Positions 26,764 to 40,020 are shown, numbered from the stretch's first letter. The stretch is DNA of 64,000 nt from Phycisphaerales bacterium (GCA_020639075.1 JACKHI010000001.1:4278001-4342000), one strand, 5' to 3'. Program-made: numbers and translations. Notes: a model not told the origin generated them from the letters alone.

Positions 26764-28686
26764 CTATTCTGTCGGCCGGACGCTTTCGCCCGGTGCTGCA
26801 GCACGTCGGTCGGCGCCCTGTCTGATAGGGGCCGCCAGATGCCTTCGTGCGACAAAATGACTCGTTCCACGCGCCTTCGTCAGGACGTCCTCCAGTTGGA
26901 CGTATTCCTCGCCTTCCGCAGGCACGGGCTTCAATCCCACTTCATTAACGTCAGCCTTGCTTCCCTGTTGCTTCATAGCGGAAAACGAAGCGCTGACCCA
27001 TTGCTGCGTATCGACGTTGCGCAAGCGATCGGCGGCGCCTTGCGCCGTCGCACCAAAATTGCCGCGCGATTCGCCGACAAACAGCAAATCCGTTATTCGT
27101 CGAGCCGTGTCCGTATCGTCGAAGACGCCGATCATCCGATTGAGATTATATCCCTGCTCGGAACGCACCATCTCGACAAATGTCTCCGCCACGCGCCGAT
27201 CCAGCGCATCCTGAATTCGGGCGGGATCGAACACGTCCGACACATCCTCAAAAAACTCCGGCTCGTTCAAAAGCACGGAGAGAATGTCGCGCAACGCCGT
27301 CTGCTCCCCATTTCTCAGGGGCATCAGACCGGCCTGGATGGACCGGCTCGGTGCATCGTCGCTCGATCGCAGCCGCCGCGCGATCATGCGCAACTGCCGC
27401 TCGACCTGATCCGTGGTCAGGCTCAGCAACTTTCCGACCTGATTGAGTATGAACCCCCTCTGGATGGGATCGATTGACTGCTCACCCACCGCGGCTGCCA
27501 CGACGCCGAGGAACTCTTCCACGGCTCGTCGTCGATCTCCATCGCTTGCAGCATCCTGACAACGCTGCGTCACCTGATTCCATTTGAATTCTAGCGCCGG
27601 TACCGACGAGGTCAAAACCTCGTCAAACATTGCGGAGCCGTGATTTACGATCACATCCGCAGGGTCCATTCCTTCTGGGACCTGGGCGATACGAACGTCG
27701 AGTTTCTGCGACATCGTGACGCCGATCGCCCGATCCGCAGCCCGCAGTCCTGCCTCGTCAGCATCGAAGACGAGGACGGCCGTATCGACGTATTGCATCA
27801 GCAATCGACCGTGATCCCCCGTCATCGCCGTTCCCAGTGTGGCGATAACATCCTTGAACCCGGCCTGATGGCAGAGGATGCAGTCCAGATAGCCTTCCGT
27901 GATGATTGCCCGCCGCGACGTTCGCCAAGAATCCCTGGCGTCACGTAGTCCGTATAACGAGCGTCCCTTGTCGAATAGCGCCGTCTGCGGCGAATTCAGG
28001 TATTTCGCCGGATCGTCGTCCAGCGCCCGGCCGCCGAAGCCGATGATCCGCCCCAAGGCGTCGGTGATCGGGAACATCAGCCGATTCCGGAACGCGTCGT
28101 ATTCGCCGCGATCCGTTCGCTTGATCAGGCCAGCAGCGTCGAGCAAGGCATCGGAAATCCCCGCCTTTCGTGCGGCCGGCAACAGGTTCGTCCAGCCCGC
28201 AGGGGCAAAACCGAGCCCGAACTGCAGTGCCGTTTCAGCCGTGATTCCGCGGCTTTCGACGTATTTCTGACAGGCGGCGCCTTCGGCGGAATCAAATTGC
28301 GCACGGAACCACTTCGCCGCCCATTGATTGACCCTTTCGAGCTCACCTTTGGCGGGGGCGGAGGATTCGGGCCGCCGCTCGCGGGACTCCTTTTCAAGGC
28401 TGATCCCGGCGCGCCTGGCAAGCACCTCCCGGGCCTCCGGGAAATTAATGCCGTCGCGAAGCTGGATGAACTTAAAGACGTCTCCGCCTGCACCGCAGCC
28501 AAAGCACTTGAAGATCTGTTTGTCCGCCAGCACATTAAAAGAAGGCGTCTTCTCTCGATGAAACGGGCAGAGCCCCTTCAGATTTTTTCCAGCCCGGCGC
28601 AGGGCGACAAACGACCCCACGACATCCACAATGTCGTTGGCCTCGCGAATTTTTTCGGTGAGGAAGGCGGAATCCCGTCCAACCAC
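26764..28686 (-). CDS. dnaG: DNA primase
   Basis: 640 aa, GTG start with AAAGG upstream. The CHC2-type zinc finger has Cys40, His43, Cys61 and Cys64. The central RNA-polymerase core includes FPITDALGRIIGFGGRAL and the TOPRIM part EGYLD...GTAMT...VFDADEAG, all catalytic acidic residues in place. The C-terminal 130 residues form the helicase-interaction/DnaB-binding region, ending in a basic tail. It synthesises RNA primers at the replication fork. rpoD follows after about 220 bp. Confidence 0.96.
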   Translation of the reverse strand: MVGRDSAFLTEKIREANDIVDVVGSFVALRRAGKNLKGLCPFHREKTPSFNVLADKQIFKCFGCGAGGDVFKFIQLRDGINFPEAREVLARRAGISLEKESRERRPESSAPAKGELERVNQWAAKWFRAQFDSAEGAACQKYVESRGITAETALQFGLGFAPAGWTNLLPAARKAGISDALLDAAGLIKRTDRGEYDAFRNRLMFPITDALGRIIGFGGRALDDDPAKYLNSPQTALFDKGRSLYGLRDARDSWRTSRRAIITEGYLDCILCHQAGFKDVIATLGTAMTGDHGRLLMQYVDTAVLVFDADEAGLRAADRAIGVTMSQKLDVRIAQVPEGMDPADVIVNHGSAMFDEVLTSSVPALEFKWNQVTQRCQDAASDGDRRRAVEEFLGVVAAAVGEQSIDPIQRGFILNQVGKLLSLTTDQVERQLRMIARRLRSSDDAPSRSIQAGLMPLRNGEQTALRDILSVLLNEPEFFEDVSDVFDPARIQDALDRRVAETFVEMVRSEQGYNLNRMIGVFDDTDTARRITDLLFVGESRGNFGATAQGAADRLRNVDTQQWVSASFSAMKQQGSKADVNEVGLKPVPAEGEEYVQLEDVLTKARGTSHFVARRHLAAPIRQGADRRAAAPGESVRPTE

Positions 28687-28877
28687 GAAGGGACCTTTCC
28701 AGACGATCTCAATCCCGAAGATCGTTCAACGCAGCTAAGTCCATGCCGCAAAAGTTGTTACTATTGTTCCAAGACCCCGGCCCCGGCGAGTGAGGGCGAT
28801 AAAGGATCAACTTAATATAACACCAACAATAGGGGTCGGCAAATTATCGGCGGGTTTTTTCTTGGTCGGAGAACCTG

Positions 28878-29963
28878 ATGCAAATGTATAGGACGTCAAT
28901 AGTTAACGCTGCAATTCCAATGCCAATCGGACCGGCGGAATCTGCGGTGATCCGGAGGGGCGCCGGCGTCAATTGGGCCGGCGGGAGTGCGCTTGGCGGC
29001 GGCCGATCCGGCGGAGCGAAAACACTCCCGCGCTCCTCCCTCGGTCGTCATTTCCGGGAATGCGGGATTGCCGTTCTTCTGTTGGCGGTTGTTGCGGGAT
29101 GTGATTCGCGTTCGGCGGATCCGACAACCGCGGACTCGGTGGCGGGTGGGCGACAAGCGTCATTTTCCAGGATCGCCTTGTGGGATGATGGGCTCGCCGA
29201 GCTTTGTTACTACGACGCCGTCGACGAGATCTACGGTGTCCCGCGAAAGTACACGCGGATCATGCTCGCCAATCGGGAATGGCTGAACCCAGTTCAAATG
29301 GTCAAGGCCGAATCTCCCGACTTAGCCGGCAGCGGCTCGCTGCCGGTCTTCAAGACGAACATCATCGAGGAGATTCCGACTGAGAATTACAACTATCGGT
29401 TCATGGTCACGATCTTTCTAGGTCGGCCGGAACTTCGTTTGGAGAAGTTCGCTGCTTCCAGTCAGGAGTGGTGCGGAACTACGTTCAAGCGCCTTGTCCG
29501 ACGTCACGACGCCTTGCGGATCGATGCATTCAGCTATTTTGAGAACGAGGCCGATCGCAACTGGTCGTTGGCTCCATCCTCAAACGTGTACCCCCGCGAG
29601 GCTCTCTTTCTGCTCGCCCGCGAAGTCGCGTCGACCGGCGATTCGATGGATCTTCAGGTCCTGCCGAGGCTCCGATCGTCGCATGCGAGTGAGCCGCAGT
29701 TGTCGTCGTGCATTCTTGCTTGCGAGTCTGCGCCCCGGATCATCAGTGTCCCAATCGGAGACGTGCGCGTGAAGAAGGTGACGCTTTCGAACGCAGGCGG
29801 CGGTTGGATCGCGTCCTATGATGTAGAAGCTGCATCTCCATTTCGAATCGTTGCGCATGAACACGTGGACGGTCTTCACCTTTCGCTGCGGTACTCTGAG
29901 CGTCGCGCGTATTGGGATCGGACACGGCAAAGTCGCTTCTATGAGCGGGGGAACGCGCCATGA
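28878..29963 (+). CDS. Hypothetical lipoprotein with long N-terminal extension
   Basis: 361 aa. ATG 28878 is supported by GGAGAA 7 nt upstream. Oddly, the hydrophobic core and lipobox (LLLAVVAGC, Cys75) come only after about 60 residues rich in Gly, Ala and Arg, so either the true start is internal or the signal sequence has an unusual n-region. The mature domain has no family I recognise; it includes KYTRIMLANREWLNPVQMVK and FKTNIIEEIPTENYNYRFMV. Its stop overlaps the rhodanese start by 4 bp, so the two are co-translated. An AT-rich stretch at 28810-28835 may contain the promoter. Confidence 0.7.
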   Translation: MQMYRTSIVNAAIPMPIGPAESAVIRRGAGVNWAGGSALGGGRSGGAKTLPRSSLGRHFRECGIAVLLLAVVAGCDSRSADPTTADSVAGGRQASFSRIALWDDGLAELCYYDAVDEIYGVPRKYTRIMLANREWLNPVQMVKAESPDLAGSGSLPVFKTNIIEEIPTENYNYRFMVTIFLGRPELRLEKFAASSQEWCGTTFKRLVRRHDALRIDAFSYFENEADRNWSLAPSSNVYPREALFLLAREVASTGDSMDLQVLPRLRSSHASEPQLSSCILACESAPRIISVPIGDVRVKKVTLSNAGGGWIASYDVEAASPFRIVAHEHVDGLHLSLRYSERRAYWDRTRQSRFYERGNAP

Positions 29964-30538
29964 CCGAGGAATTCAATCCCGCCGGCGGCGAATCGTCGCC
30001 GCCCGCCAACAGCCCATGGTGGCGTCGGATCGTGACTGTCGCGATCGTCCTCGTGGTCGCGGCGTGCATCCAATGGCATCGAAGTATCGGTCTCGCAGTA
30101 CTGGGACGTTGGCATCATTGGCAGACGGGCGCGGATGGCGTGGGCGTGGAAACGGCTCGCGACTGGGTCCGCAACGGCGATCTCCTGATCGACGTCCGGG
30201 AACCGGAAGAATTCCTGGTGAGCCATCTGGAGGGGGCGATCAGTCTCCCGTTGGGTGAGTTGCTCAATAACGGACTGCGGGGACATTCCGTCGACGGTCG
30301 CCGGGTTGTCGTTTATTGCACGATCGGGCGGCGAAGCGGGGATGCCGCGAAGCGGCTTAAGGATGATGGCGTCAGTGCTTACAACATGATCGGCGGAATC
30401 CTGCAGGCGGCGAATGACGCGCCGGACTGGATCGGATCGAGCGGAAGCGGTCCTAGTCTGCACGTGTGGAGCGAGGATTACGCTTGGCTCGCGCCGCCGG
30501 AATTTTCGACAACGGGATTTTCGGTCGCGGGTGATTGA
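29960..30538 (+). CDS. Membrane-anchored rhodanese-domain protein
   Basis: 192 aa. A Pro-rich N-terminus is followed by one membrane helix at about residues 25-42. Residues about 60-165 are a single rhodanese domain with LIDVREPEEF and the active-site loop CTIGRRS (CxxGxRS), so the sulfur-accepting Cys is present. Single-domain rhodaneses transfer sulfane sulfur or act as adaptors. ATGA overlap with the lipoprotein gene upstream suggests a functional pair at the membrane. Confidence 0.85.
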   Translation: MTEEFNPAGGESSPPANSPWWRRIVTVAIVLVVAACIQWHRSIGLAVLGRWHHWQTGADGVGVETARDWVRNGDLLIDVREPEEFLVSHLEGAISLPLGELLNNGLRGHSVDGRRVVVYCTIGRRSGDAAKRLKDDGVSAYNMIGGILQAANDAPDWIGSSGSGPSLHVWSEDYAWLAPPEFSTTGFSVAGD

Positions 30539-30852
30539 AAACGGATGCATCGGCCTAATGGATTATGGGAGCAGTTGTTAGAGAAGATGGATGGATAGCG
30601 GACAAACCCTTGCATTGTGACCCCAAGAGGCGTAAAAATGGGCATCAATGAGGGGAAAGCGCCTGACGGCTTTCAGCGGTCCACCCGCCCGTAATACCCC
30701 GCCAGTTTGACTCGACAGGGGTCGCTTCGTCAGGTGTAAGGCACAGAAAACGCCTACCGTTACGCGTTTTTGCGAGGTATGATAGAGATTTTGAGGGATT
30801 TCGCCGACGGCTCGCTCGTGCGCGGAGTCATCGTTCAATGAAGGAGAATCCC
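30539..30852. other. Secretin-gene upstream region
   Basis: 314 bp with no gene. A weak -10-like TATGAT at 30778-30783 lies 70 nt before the secretin start, without a clear -35. A GAAAGC/GCTTTC inverted repeat near 30655-30680 lacks a T run. No other structure seen. Confidence 0.4.
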
Positions 30853-33930
<3,078 letters not shown>

Positions 33931-33966
33931 TCTCGCGGACGCCGCGATCTCTGTACGATCATTCAG

Positions 33967-34002
33967 ACCGGCCGGTTTCCCTCTGGAACCGGCCGGTTTT
34001 TT
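33967..34002 (+). terminator. Rho-independent terminator of the secretin gene
   Basis: Perfect stem ACCGGCCGGTT / AACCGGCCGGT with a 9-nt loop and six T residues, 37 bp after the stop codon. Confidence 0.93.
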
Positions 34003-34028
34003 CATGCCAAAACCGCCGATAGAACAAC

Positions 34029-36065
34029 GTGAGCCCTTCGAAGACGATCACGTGCGACAGGACGACGCAAACCCTGACTGCGAAGTGCGGCCGGATTGCA
34101 GCATGGCTCGCTGTAATTTTCGCAGGCACGCTCGTCGTTCTGCTCGCTTGGTTTCGCATCGGCAATCTCGATCTTGGGTATCACATCGCCTATGGGCGGC
34201 ATTTCCTGAACACGGGCGAGATTGTCGGCACACAGCCTGATCCGTTCCTGTACGCCGAGACGAAGCAGCCGTTCGTGAATGCCAACTGGGGAAGCCAGGT
34301 CATCTTTGCGCTCGTCGAGCGAGCAGGGGGCGCGACGGGGTTGTTCGCACTGCGATTCGGCCTGATCGCGATCATCTTCGCAGCCATCGGTCACATCGCG
34401 TTTCGACAGACGGGGAGTCCCGTCGCACTTGCGATCGCCTGGCTGATCGCGGCGATGGCTGGCTACGAGCGCTTCAGTTTGCGCCCCGAGTTGTTCAGCT
34501 ATGCGATTCTGTGCATCCAGCTCGTTGTGCTGGTCGGCGGTGTTCGAAGGGTATGGCACGTCGCCGCGCTCGTCGGTTTGCAACTGCTGCTCGTCAATCT
34601 GCACAGTTACTATCTGCTCGGCGTCGCGCTGACGCTGTGCTGGGTGGTCGAAGGCCTCGGCGCGGCGGGAGTGCGACGTTGGAGCGCGTCGCTCTACAAC
34701 AAACCGGCGACCGATTCGCCTCGTTGGGTTGTCGTCGCGTTCGTACTGCAGGCAATCGCCTGCTGTTGCCATCCCTGGCATGTGCGCGCGGCGGTGTTTC
34801 CACTGCGGACGGTTCGCTATCTTGCGGAATCGAATTCGATGGGCGGCGGCGGGGCGGCGGAAGGCGCCGGTAGCTGGTCAAACATCTCGGAGTTTCAGTC
34901 GCCGTTCAGTTTCTTCGCCGAAACCATCAATCGATACACGATTGACGCATTTGTCGTGTTGCTCGTCGTCGCAGCGATCGGGCTCGTGGCGTGTGTGCTG
35001 AAGAGGCGATGGGCATTCTCCCTGGCAATCGTCGGCTTCTTCGTCGTGGCGACGCAGATGCGGCGGAATATCGCGCCGTTCGCATTTATCGCGGGACCGC
35101 TGGCCGTCGTGGCCATCACTCAGCTACTCAGGCGTGGTGATTCGAGCAAAAGCCCCTCTCGATCGCGTCCCGCCTGGCTGGTCTTGGTTCCGTCGGTTCT
35201 GCTGATCGTCGCAACGGCGTGGCTGATCTTCCTGATCGGCACGGGGCGAATGTACTACGCCGAGCGCCGCATCACGCGGCAGCGCGGTACGGGCTACAGC
35301 GACGTCACGTTTCCGCGGGCGGCTGTCGAGTGGTTTGGCGCGCAGCCGCAACTCGAGCCGCGGCTTTACGTCGACTATTTTGCATCCAGCAATGCCCTGC
35401 TTTGGCTTAACGAGAAGCAGCAGCTGTTCGTTGACACGAACACATTCGCCTACGCCGATACGACGCTGGCTGAGGCCTTCAAGCTGGGGCTCGCCCAGAT
35501 TCCGCACAATGCGTTCTTCGATCGCGAGAGAGTGAACGTCGTCATGCTGCACTGCGGTCCGGACACGCAGCAACTCATCGCGAATCTCGTGCGCGACGAT
35601 TTCAATTGGGCGCTCGTGTATTTCGATAAGAGCGTCGTGATTTTCGTGCGGCGCCAGGTTTGGGCGCATACCGACGTGGTGATGGCGAATGCCGTGTCGC
35701 CGCAACAGCTCGATGTGGAGGCGTGGATTGCGTCGGCGAGTGGATCGTCGTGCGAACGGGCGCTTCAGCTGGGGACAATGGCGAACGTACCGATCTCGCT
35801 TCGCTGGTGGGGGGCGGGGGCCTCGCTCTGCCGGGCGGCGGTGGAGCTGGCGCCGGATTATCATGAGGCGTGGCTGCAGCTGGGGACGTGCGAGGGAAAT
35901 CTAGGCAACCTTGCGGCTCGCAGCGATGACTTGACGAGGGCCCGCGACCATTGGCGCGGGGCGTTGAAGTGTTTCAAGAAGGTTCTGGAGTTCGATCCCG
36001 ACGATGCAACGGCGAATGCGCTCCTGCAGCGCACGCGCGAACAATTGAAAGCGATCGGGTCATAG
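34029..36065 (+). CDS. Polytopic membrane protein with C-terminal TPR
   Basis: 678 aa, GTG start with no clear ribosome-binding site. About ten to twelve membrane helices occupy residues 20-415; an early loop has DLGYHIAYGRHFLNTGEI, a layout seen in planctomycete relatives of the GT-C/PMT-like membrane glycosyltransferases, though the catalytic Asp motif is not certain. Residues about 430-560 form a soluble loop (YADTTLAEAFKLG), and the last 90 residues are a TPR-like pair. Function unknown. It sits alone between the secretin terminator and the converging ligA. Confidence 0.7.
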   Translation: MSPSKTITCDRTTQTLTAKCGRIAAWLAVIFAGTLVVLLAWFRIGNLDLGYHIAYGRHFLNTGEIVGTQPDPFLYAETKQPFVNANWGSQVIFALVERAGGATGLFALRFGLIAIIFAAIGHIAFRQTGSPVALAIAWLIAAMAGYERFSLRPELFSYAILCIQLVVLVGGVRRVWHVAALVGLQLLLVNLHSYYLLGVALTLCWVVEGLGAAGVRRWSASLYNKPATDSPRWVVVAFVLQAIACCCHPWHVRAAVFPLRTVRYLAESNSMGGGGAAEGAGSWSNISEFQSPFSFFAETINRYTIDAFVVLLVVAAIGLVACVLKRRWAFSLAIVGFFVVATQMRRNIAPFAFIAGPLAVVAITQLLRRGDSSKSPSRSRPAWLVLVPSVLLIVATAWLIFLIGTGRMYYAERRITRQRGTGYSDVTFPRAAVEWFGAQPQLEPRLYVDYFASSNALLWLNEKQQLFVDTNTFAYADTTLAEAFKLGLAQIPHNAFFDRERVNVVMLHCGPDTQQLIANLVRDDFNWALVYFDKSVVIFVRRQVWAHTDVVMANAVSPQQLDVEAWIASASGSSCERALQLGTMANVPISLRWWGAGASLCRAAVELAPDYHEAWLQLGTCEGNLGNLAARSDDLTRARDHWRGALKCFKKVLEFDPDDATANALLQRTREQLKAIGS

Positions 36066-36174
36066 GCCTTCAATGGTATGTCGTCGCCAGAGTTGAGAGT
36101 CTTGCGAAGTTGTAACGCCCTTTCAGGCCGAGGAGCGAACCGTTCGTAATTCACCCATTCATCGACCGCCGGGG

Positions 36175-38250
36175 TTACTGCTGCGACACAAACCGCTCGA
36201 CGAATTCCGCCTCCGTCAGTATTTCCACACCGAGCTCCTTCGCCTTGTCCAGCTTGCTTCCTGCCTTCTCTCCGGCGACGAGGTAATCCGTCTTCTTGCT
36301 GACGCTGCCCGACGCTTTGCCGCCGAGCCGCTTGATAAGCGTCTCGATCTCCTTGCGATCGAACTGCTCCAGCGTGCCTGTCACGACGAGCGTCTTGCCT
36401 GCGAGCGGTGCGTTTGAAGTGTCCGCTACGGTGTCGGGCTGCGTCATGTTGACGCCGGCATTCTGCAGGTCTTGCCACAGTTGTTGGCCCGATTCGCTGG
36501 CAAAGAACGCACGAAGGGACTTGGCCATCTCCGGACCGACGCCGTCGACCTCCTGCAATTGTTCCTCTGTCGCCGCAGCGATCGCTTCCATGGACTTGAA
36601 GTGATCCGCAATGAGCTCCGCGCTGGAGCCGCCGACGTGGCGGATGTTCATTGCCGCGAGGACGCGCGCGAGCGGCTGACCTTTGCTTCTCTCGATGCCT
36701 TCGAGGAGCTTCTGTGTGCGCTTCTCGCCGAACTTGACGATGCTTGTCTTGACGTCGTCGCCGCTCTTGCGCTGTTGCTCGATTTCAATGGCTTCGACCT
36801 TCTCCCTCTTGTCCTTCAGCGCGTAAAGATCGGCGAATGACTCGACGAGCTCCTGGTCGACCAGCTTTTCGACGATGACGTCGCCGAGTCCCTCGATATC
36901 CATCTGGTCGCGACCGCAGAAGTACTTCAGTCGTTCCTTGATCTGGGCGTCGCAGGCGGGGTTGATGCAGCGGATGTAAACACCGCCTTCGTCCTTCTCG
37001 ACGTCGCCGTTGCAGACGGGGCAGCGGGTTGGCGGTTCGATCTTTCTGCCTCGTTTCGCGCCGGGGCTGACGAGTCGGACGACCTGCGGAATGATCTCGC
37101 CCGCCTTCTCCACCAGCACGACGTCGTTTTCGTGAAGTCCGCCGTGGTCCGCGCCGAGCCGCTCGACCTGGTCGAAGTTATGAAGGCTGGCGTGCCGGAC
37201 CGTCGTTCCGGAGAGCTGTACGGGCTTCATCTTCGCCCTGGGCGTGATGGTTCCCAGCTTGCCGACTTGGTAGTCGACGCCGATCAGCACCGTCTCCGCC
37301 TGTTCTGCCGCGTATTTGTAGGCGATCGCCCAACGCGGGTAGCGGCTTGTCGAACCGAGTCGATCGCGCTGCTCAATCGAATTGATCTTGATCACGAGGC
37401 CGTCGGTTTCGTATTCGAGTGCGTGACGTTTCTCGTCCCATGCCTCGACAAACGCGATCACGTCGTCGATTGAGGCGCAGACGCGCTGATGAATCGTCGT
37501 CGGAATACCCCAATCGGAGAGGGCGTCGAAGAACTCCGAGGCCGTCGCGAACGACGCGCCGACGATTTCTCCCGCGCCATGGGCGATGAAGGCGAGGCCG
37601 CGATCGGCGATGGACTGCGTGTCCAGCGATTTCAGCGTGCCGGTCGTTGCGTTGCGCGGATTCGCAAAGGGTTCCAGTCCTTTCGCGATGCGGTGTTCGT
37701 TATGGCGATTGAACGCATCGCGTGGCCAGTAGGCTTCGCCGCGCACCTCGAGCACGTCGGGCCAGTTGCTGCCCCTCAGTTTGAGGGGGATGGATCGAAT
37801 GGTCCGCAGATTTGCAGTGATATCGTCGCCCGTCCTGCCGTCGCCGCGCGTGGCGCCAAGCGCGAGTTTGCCGTTTGCGTATCGAAGCGTCGCTGAAACA
37901 CCGTCGATCTTGGGATCGACAATATACTCGTAGGGTTCATCCTGCAGCGCTTTTGCGATGCGCTTATCGAATTCGCGCAATTCGTCCGGCGTGTATGTGT
38001 TGTCGATCGAGAGCATCGGCACGGCATGTTCGACGTGTTCGAAACCCTCGATCGGCCTCTCGCCGACGCGCTGTGTCGGGCTGTCGGCCGTGATGAGTTC
38101 GGGATGCTCTGCTTCGAGATCCTTCAATCGTTGAAACAGCGCGTCATATTGCTGATCGCTGATGCGCGGAACGGCTTTCGTGTAGTAGAGGGAATCATGC
38201 TCCTCGATCTCGCGCCGCAACGTCTCGATTTCGTGTCTGGCGTCGCTCAT
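36175..38250 (-). CDS. ligA: NAD-dependent DNA ligase
   Basis: 691 aa from ATG 38250 (an in-frame TTG 11 codons upstream is less likely). Domain Ia and adenylation domain carry the KxDG motif (Lys114, KIDG), then the OB fold, a four-Cys zinc finger (CPVC...CINPAC), HhH repeats and a C-terminal BRCT domain (LAGKTLVVTGTLEQF). Length and order match bacterial LigA. It seals nicks in replication and repair. Monocistronic; converges with the membrane protein gene and is divergent from the DASS transporter. Confidence 0.97.
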   Translation of the reverse strand: MSDARHEIETLRREIEEHDSLYYTKAVPRISDQQYDALFQRLKDLEAEHPELITADSPTQRVGERPIEGFEHVEHAVPMLSIDNTYTPDELREFDKRIAKALQDEPYEYIVDPKIDGVSATLRYANGKLALGATRGDGRTGDDITANLRTIRSIPLKLRGSNWPDVLEVRGEAYWPRDAFNRHNEHRIAKGLEPFANPRNATTGTLKSLDTQSIADRGLAFIAHGAGEIVGASFATASEFFDALSDWGIPTTIHQRVCASIDDVIAFVEAWDEKRHALEYETDGLVIKINSIEQRDRLGSTSRYPRWAIAYKYAAEQAETVLIGVDYQVGKLGTITPRAKMKPVQLSGTTVRHASLHNFDQVERLGADHGGLHENDVVLVEKAGEIIPQVVRLVSPGAKRGRKIEPPTRCPVCNGDVEKDEGGVYIRCINPACDAQIKERLKYFCGRDQMDIEGLGDVIVEKLVDQELVESFADLYALKDKREKVEAIEIEQQRKSGDDVKTSIVKFGEKRTQKLLEGIERSKGQPLARVLAAMNIRHVGGSSAELIADHFKSMEAIAAATEEQLQEVDGVGPEMAKSLRAFFASESGQQLWQDLQNAGVNMTQPDTVADTSNAPLAGKTLVVTGTLEQFDRKEIETLIKRLGGKASGSVSKKTDYLVAGEKAGSKLDKAKELGVEILTEAEFVERFVSQQ

Positions 38251-38348
38251 GTCGATTAGTTTACGTTGGAATCGCTTGGGCAATAGGGCTCGTGTGCGCG
38301 TGAGTGCCAGGTTTTTGGGCGTGCCGCATCAGCCTCGGGAATGTCCGA

Positions 38349-38377
38349 TTGACGCGGGTGTTTGAGCCGGGAGAATA
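38349..38377 (+). promoter_or_regulatory. Possible promoter of the DASS transporter gene
   Basis: TTGACG at 38349-38354 and AGAATA at 38372-38377 with a 17-bp spacer, 45 nt before the ATG at 38422. The -35 matches five of six positions; the -10 is weak. Confidence 0.3.
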
Positions 38378-38421
38378 GACTGCTCGTACTCGGCGACACG
38401 AGTGCGGCGGCGCCAATCGCG

Positions 38422-40020
38422 ATGTCACATACCGCTCACGATATGAAAGACACGGCCGTCCGGGACCATCCCGAGCGATCCGTGGGTCAGAAAATCGGTC
38501 TGGTCCTCGGTCCCGCGGCGCTAGTGGCCATCGCATTCGCACCGACGCCTCAGACGTTCGTGGATATGGCGGCCGATCGGACAGGGCTTCCGCTGACTCA
38601 CGCCGACACGATAGAACTCGCCCGCGGCGCCCAGATGACGCTGGCGATTCTCGTCCACATGGTGGTATGGTGGCTCACGGAAGCTGTCCCGCTTGCAGTG
38701 ACGGCCCTCATCCCCGGCCTGCTGCTGCCGCTGCTTCATGTGACGGGGTATGAAAACGGTCGCCTGTTTCCCTACAACAACCGCGCCGCATTCGAGCCTT
38801 ACGCCAGCCCGATCATCTATCTTTTTCTTGCGGGCTTTCTGCTCGCGGGTGCGATGCGCAAGACGGGTCTCGATCGCCGGATCACGCTCGGCGTGCTGAG
38901 TCGTCCGGCCGTCATGCGGACGCCTGGGCGAATTCTATTCGTCATGATGGGCATTTCCGCATTCCTCTCCATGTGGATATCGAACACCGCGACGACCGCA
39001 ATGATGCTGCCGATCGCACTGATGGTCCTTCACGAACTGCATCAGGCGCCCGGCAAGTCCCGATTCGGCACGGCCCTGATGCTCGGCATCGCCTGGGCGT
39101 CGTCGATCGGCGGGTTGGCGACGCTCATCGGGTCCCCGCCCAACGGCATCGTCGCCGGGATATTGCGCGATCGCGGGATCGCGGAAATCGACTTCGTCGG
39201 TTGGATGCGCGTGGGGCTGCCGATTTCGATCGTCGGGTTGTTCGCGGCATGGGCGCTGCTCATGGTTCGGTTTCGCTCAAAGACGCGGATCGACGACAAC
39301 GTTCTGGCGACGGTTCAGGACGCACGCCGTGAACTTGGCCACTTGAAGCTCGATGAAAAAATGACACTTGTCGTTTTCATACTTGTCACGCTCCTGTGGC
39401 TCACGCAGCCGTTCTGGCCGTCGATCCTGCCTGTACGGCTTGCGGATCGGATTTCCCGTTTCGACATTCCCGAGATCGGGTTGTTCGGGGCGATGTTGCT
39501 GTTCGTGATTCCAATTCGGCGGGGCGATTGGCGGAGCGTTCTGTCGTGGCGAGACGCAAAGTACGTCGACTGGGGTACGCTTGTGTTGTTCGGCGGGGGT
39601 ATTTCACTTTCCAACGCCATGTTCAAGACGGGACTGACCGAATGGGCGGCCGATCATTTCGTCGCCGCGATGGGCCAACCCTCGCCATGGCTCGGCCTGA
39701 CGATGTTGGTCCTCCTCGTCGACTTTCTGACGGAGATCACGAGCAACACGGCCGTCACGAGCATGATGACACCGGTCCTGATCGGGATTGCACCGCGCAT
39801 CGGTCTCGATCCGGCGCTTCTCTGCATCGCGTGCGGGCTGGCGTCGTCATTGGCGTTCATGCTGCCGGTCGCAACACCGCCCAATGCGCTGGTCTATGCA
39901 TCGGGGTACTTCAAGGTCAGCGACATGGCGCGGGCCGGTTTCGCAATGAACTTGATCGGCTGCGCGATACTCGTGGTTTGTCTTTACTTGATCAAATCCA
40001 CGATTGGCCTGGGGCTCTAG
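38422..40020 (+). CDS. DASS (SLC13) family sodium/anion symporter
   Basis: 532 aa from ATG 38422 (ATG 38443 also possible; the open frame begins earlier with TTG). About twelve membrane helices. Two SNT motifs, SNTATTAMMLP and SNTAVTSMMTP, are the Na+- and carboxylate-binding hairpins typical of the divalent anion:Na+ symporters such as VcINDY and mammalian NaDC. The substrate is probably a dicarboxylate (succinate, malate) or sulfate; the sequence alone does not decide. It stands alone, divergent from ligA. Confidence 0.9.
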   Translation: MSHTAHDMKDTAVRDHPERSVGQKIGLVLGPAALVAIAFAPTPQTFVDMAADRTGLPLTHADTIELARGAQMTLAILVHMVVWWLTEAVPLAVTALIPGLLLPLLHVTGYENGRLFPYNNRAAFEPYASPIIYLFLAGFLLAGAMRKTGLDRRITLGVLSRPAVMRTPGRILFVMMGISAFLSMWISNTATTAMMLPIALMVLHELHQAPGKSRFGTALMLGIAWASSIGGLATLIGSPPNGIVAGILRDRGIAEIDFVGWMRVGLPISIVGLFAAWALLMVRFRSKTRIDDNVLATVQDARRELGHLKLDEKMTLVVFILVTLLWLTQPFWPSILPVRLADRISRFDIPEIGLFGAMLLFVIPIRRGDWRSVLSWRDAKYVDWGTLVLFGGGISLSNAMFKTGLTEWAADHFVAAMGQPSPWLGLTMLVLLVDFLTEITSNTAVTSMMTPVLIGIAPRIGLDPALLCIACGLASSLAFMLPVATPPNALVYASGYFKVSDMARAGFAMNLIGCAILVVCLYLIKSTIGLGL

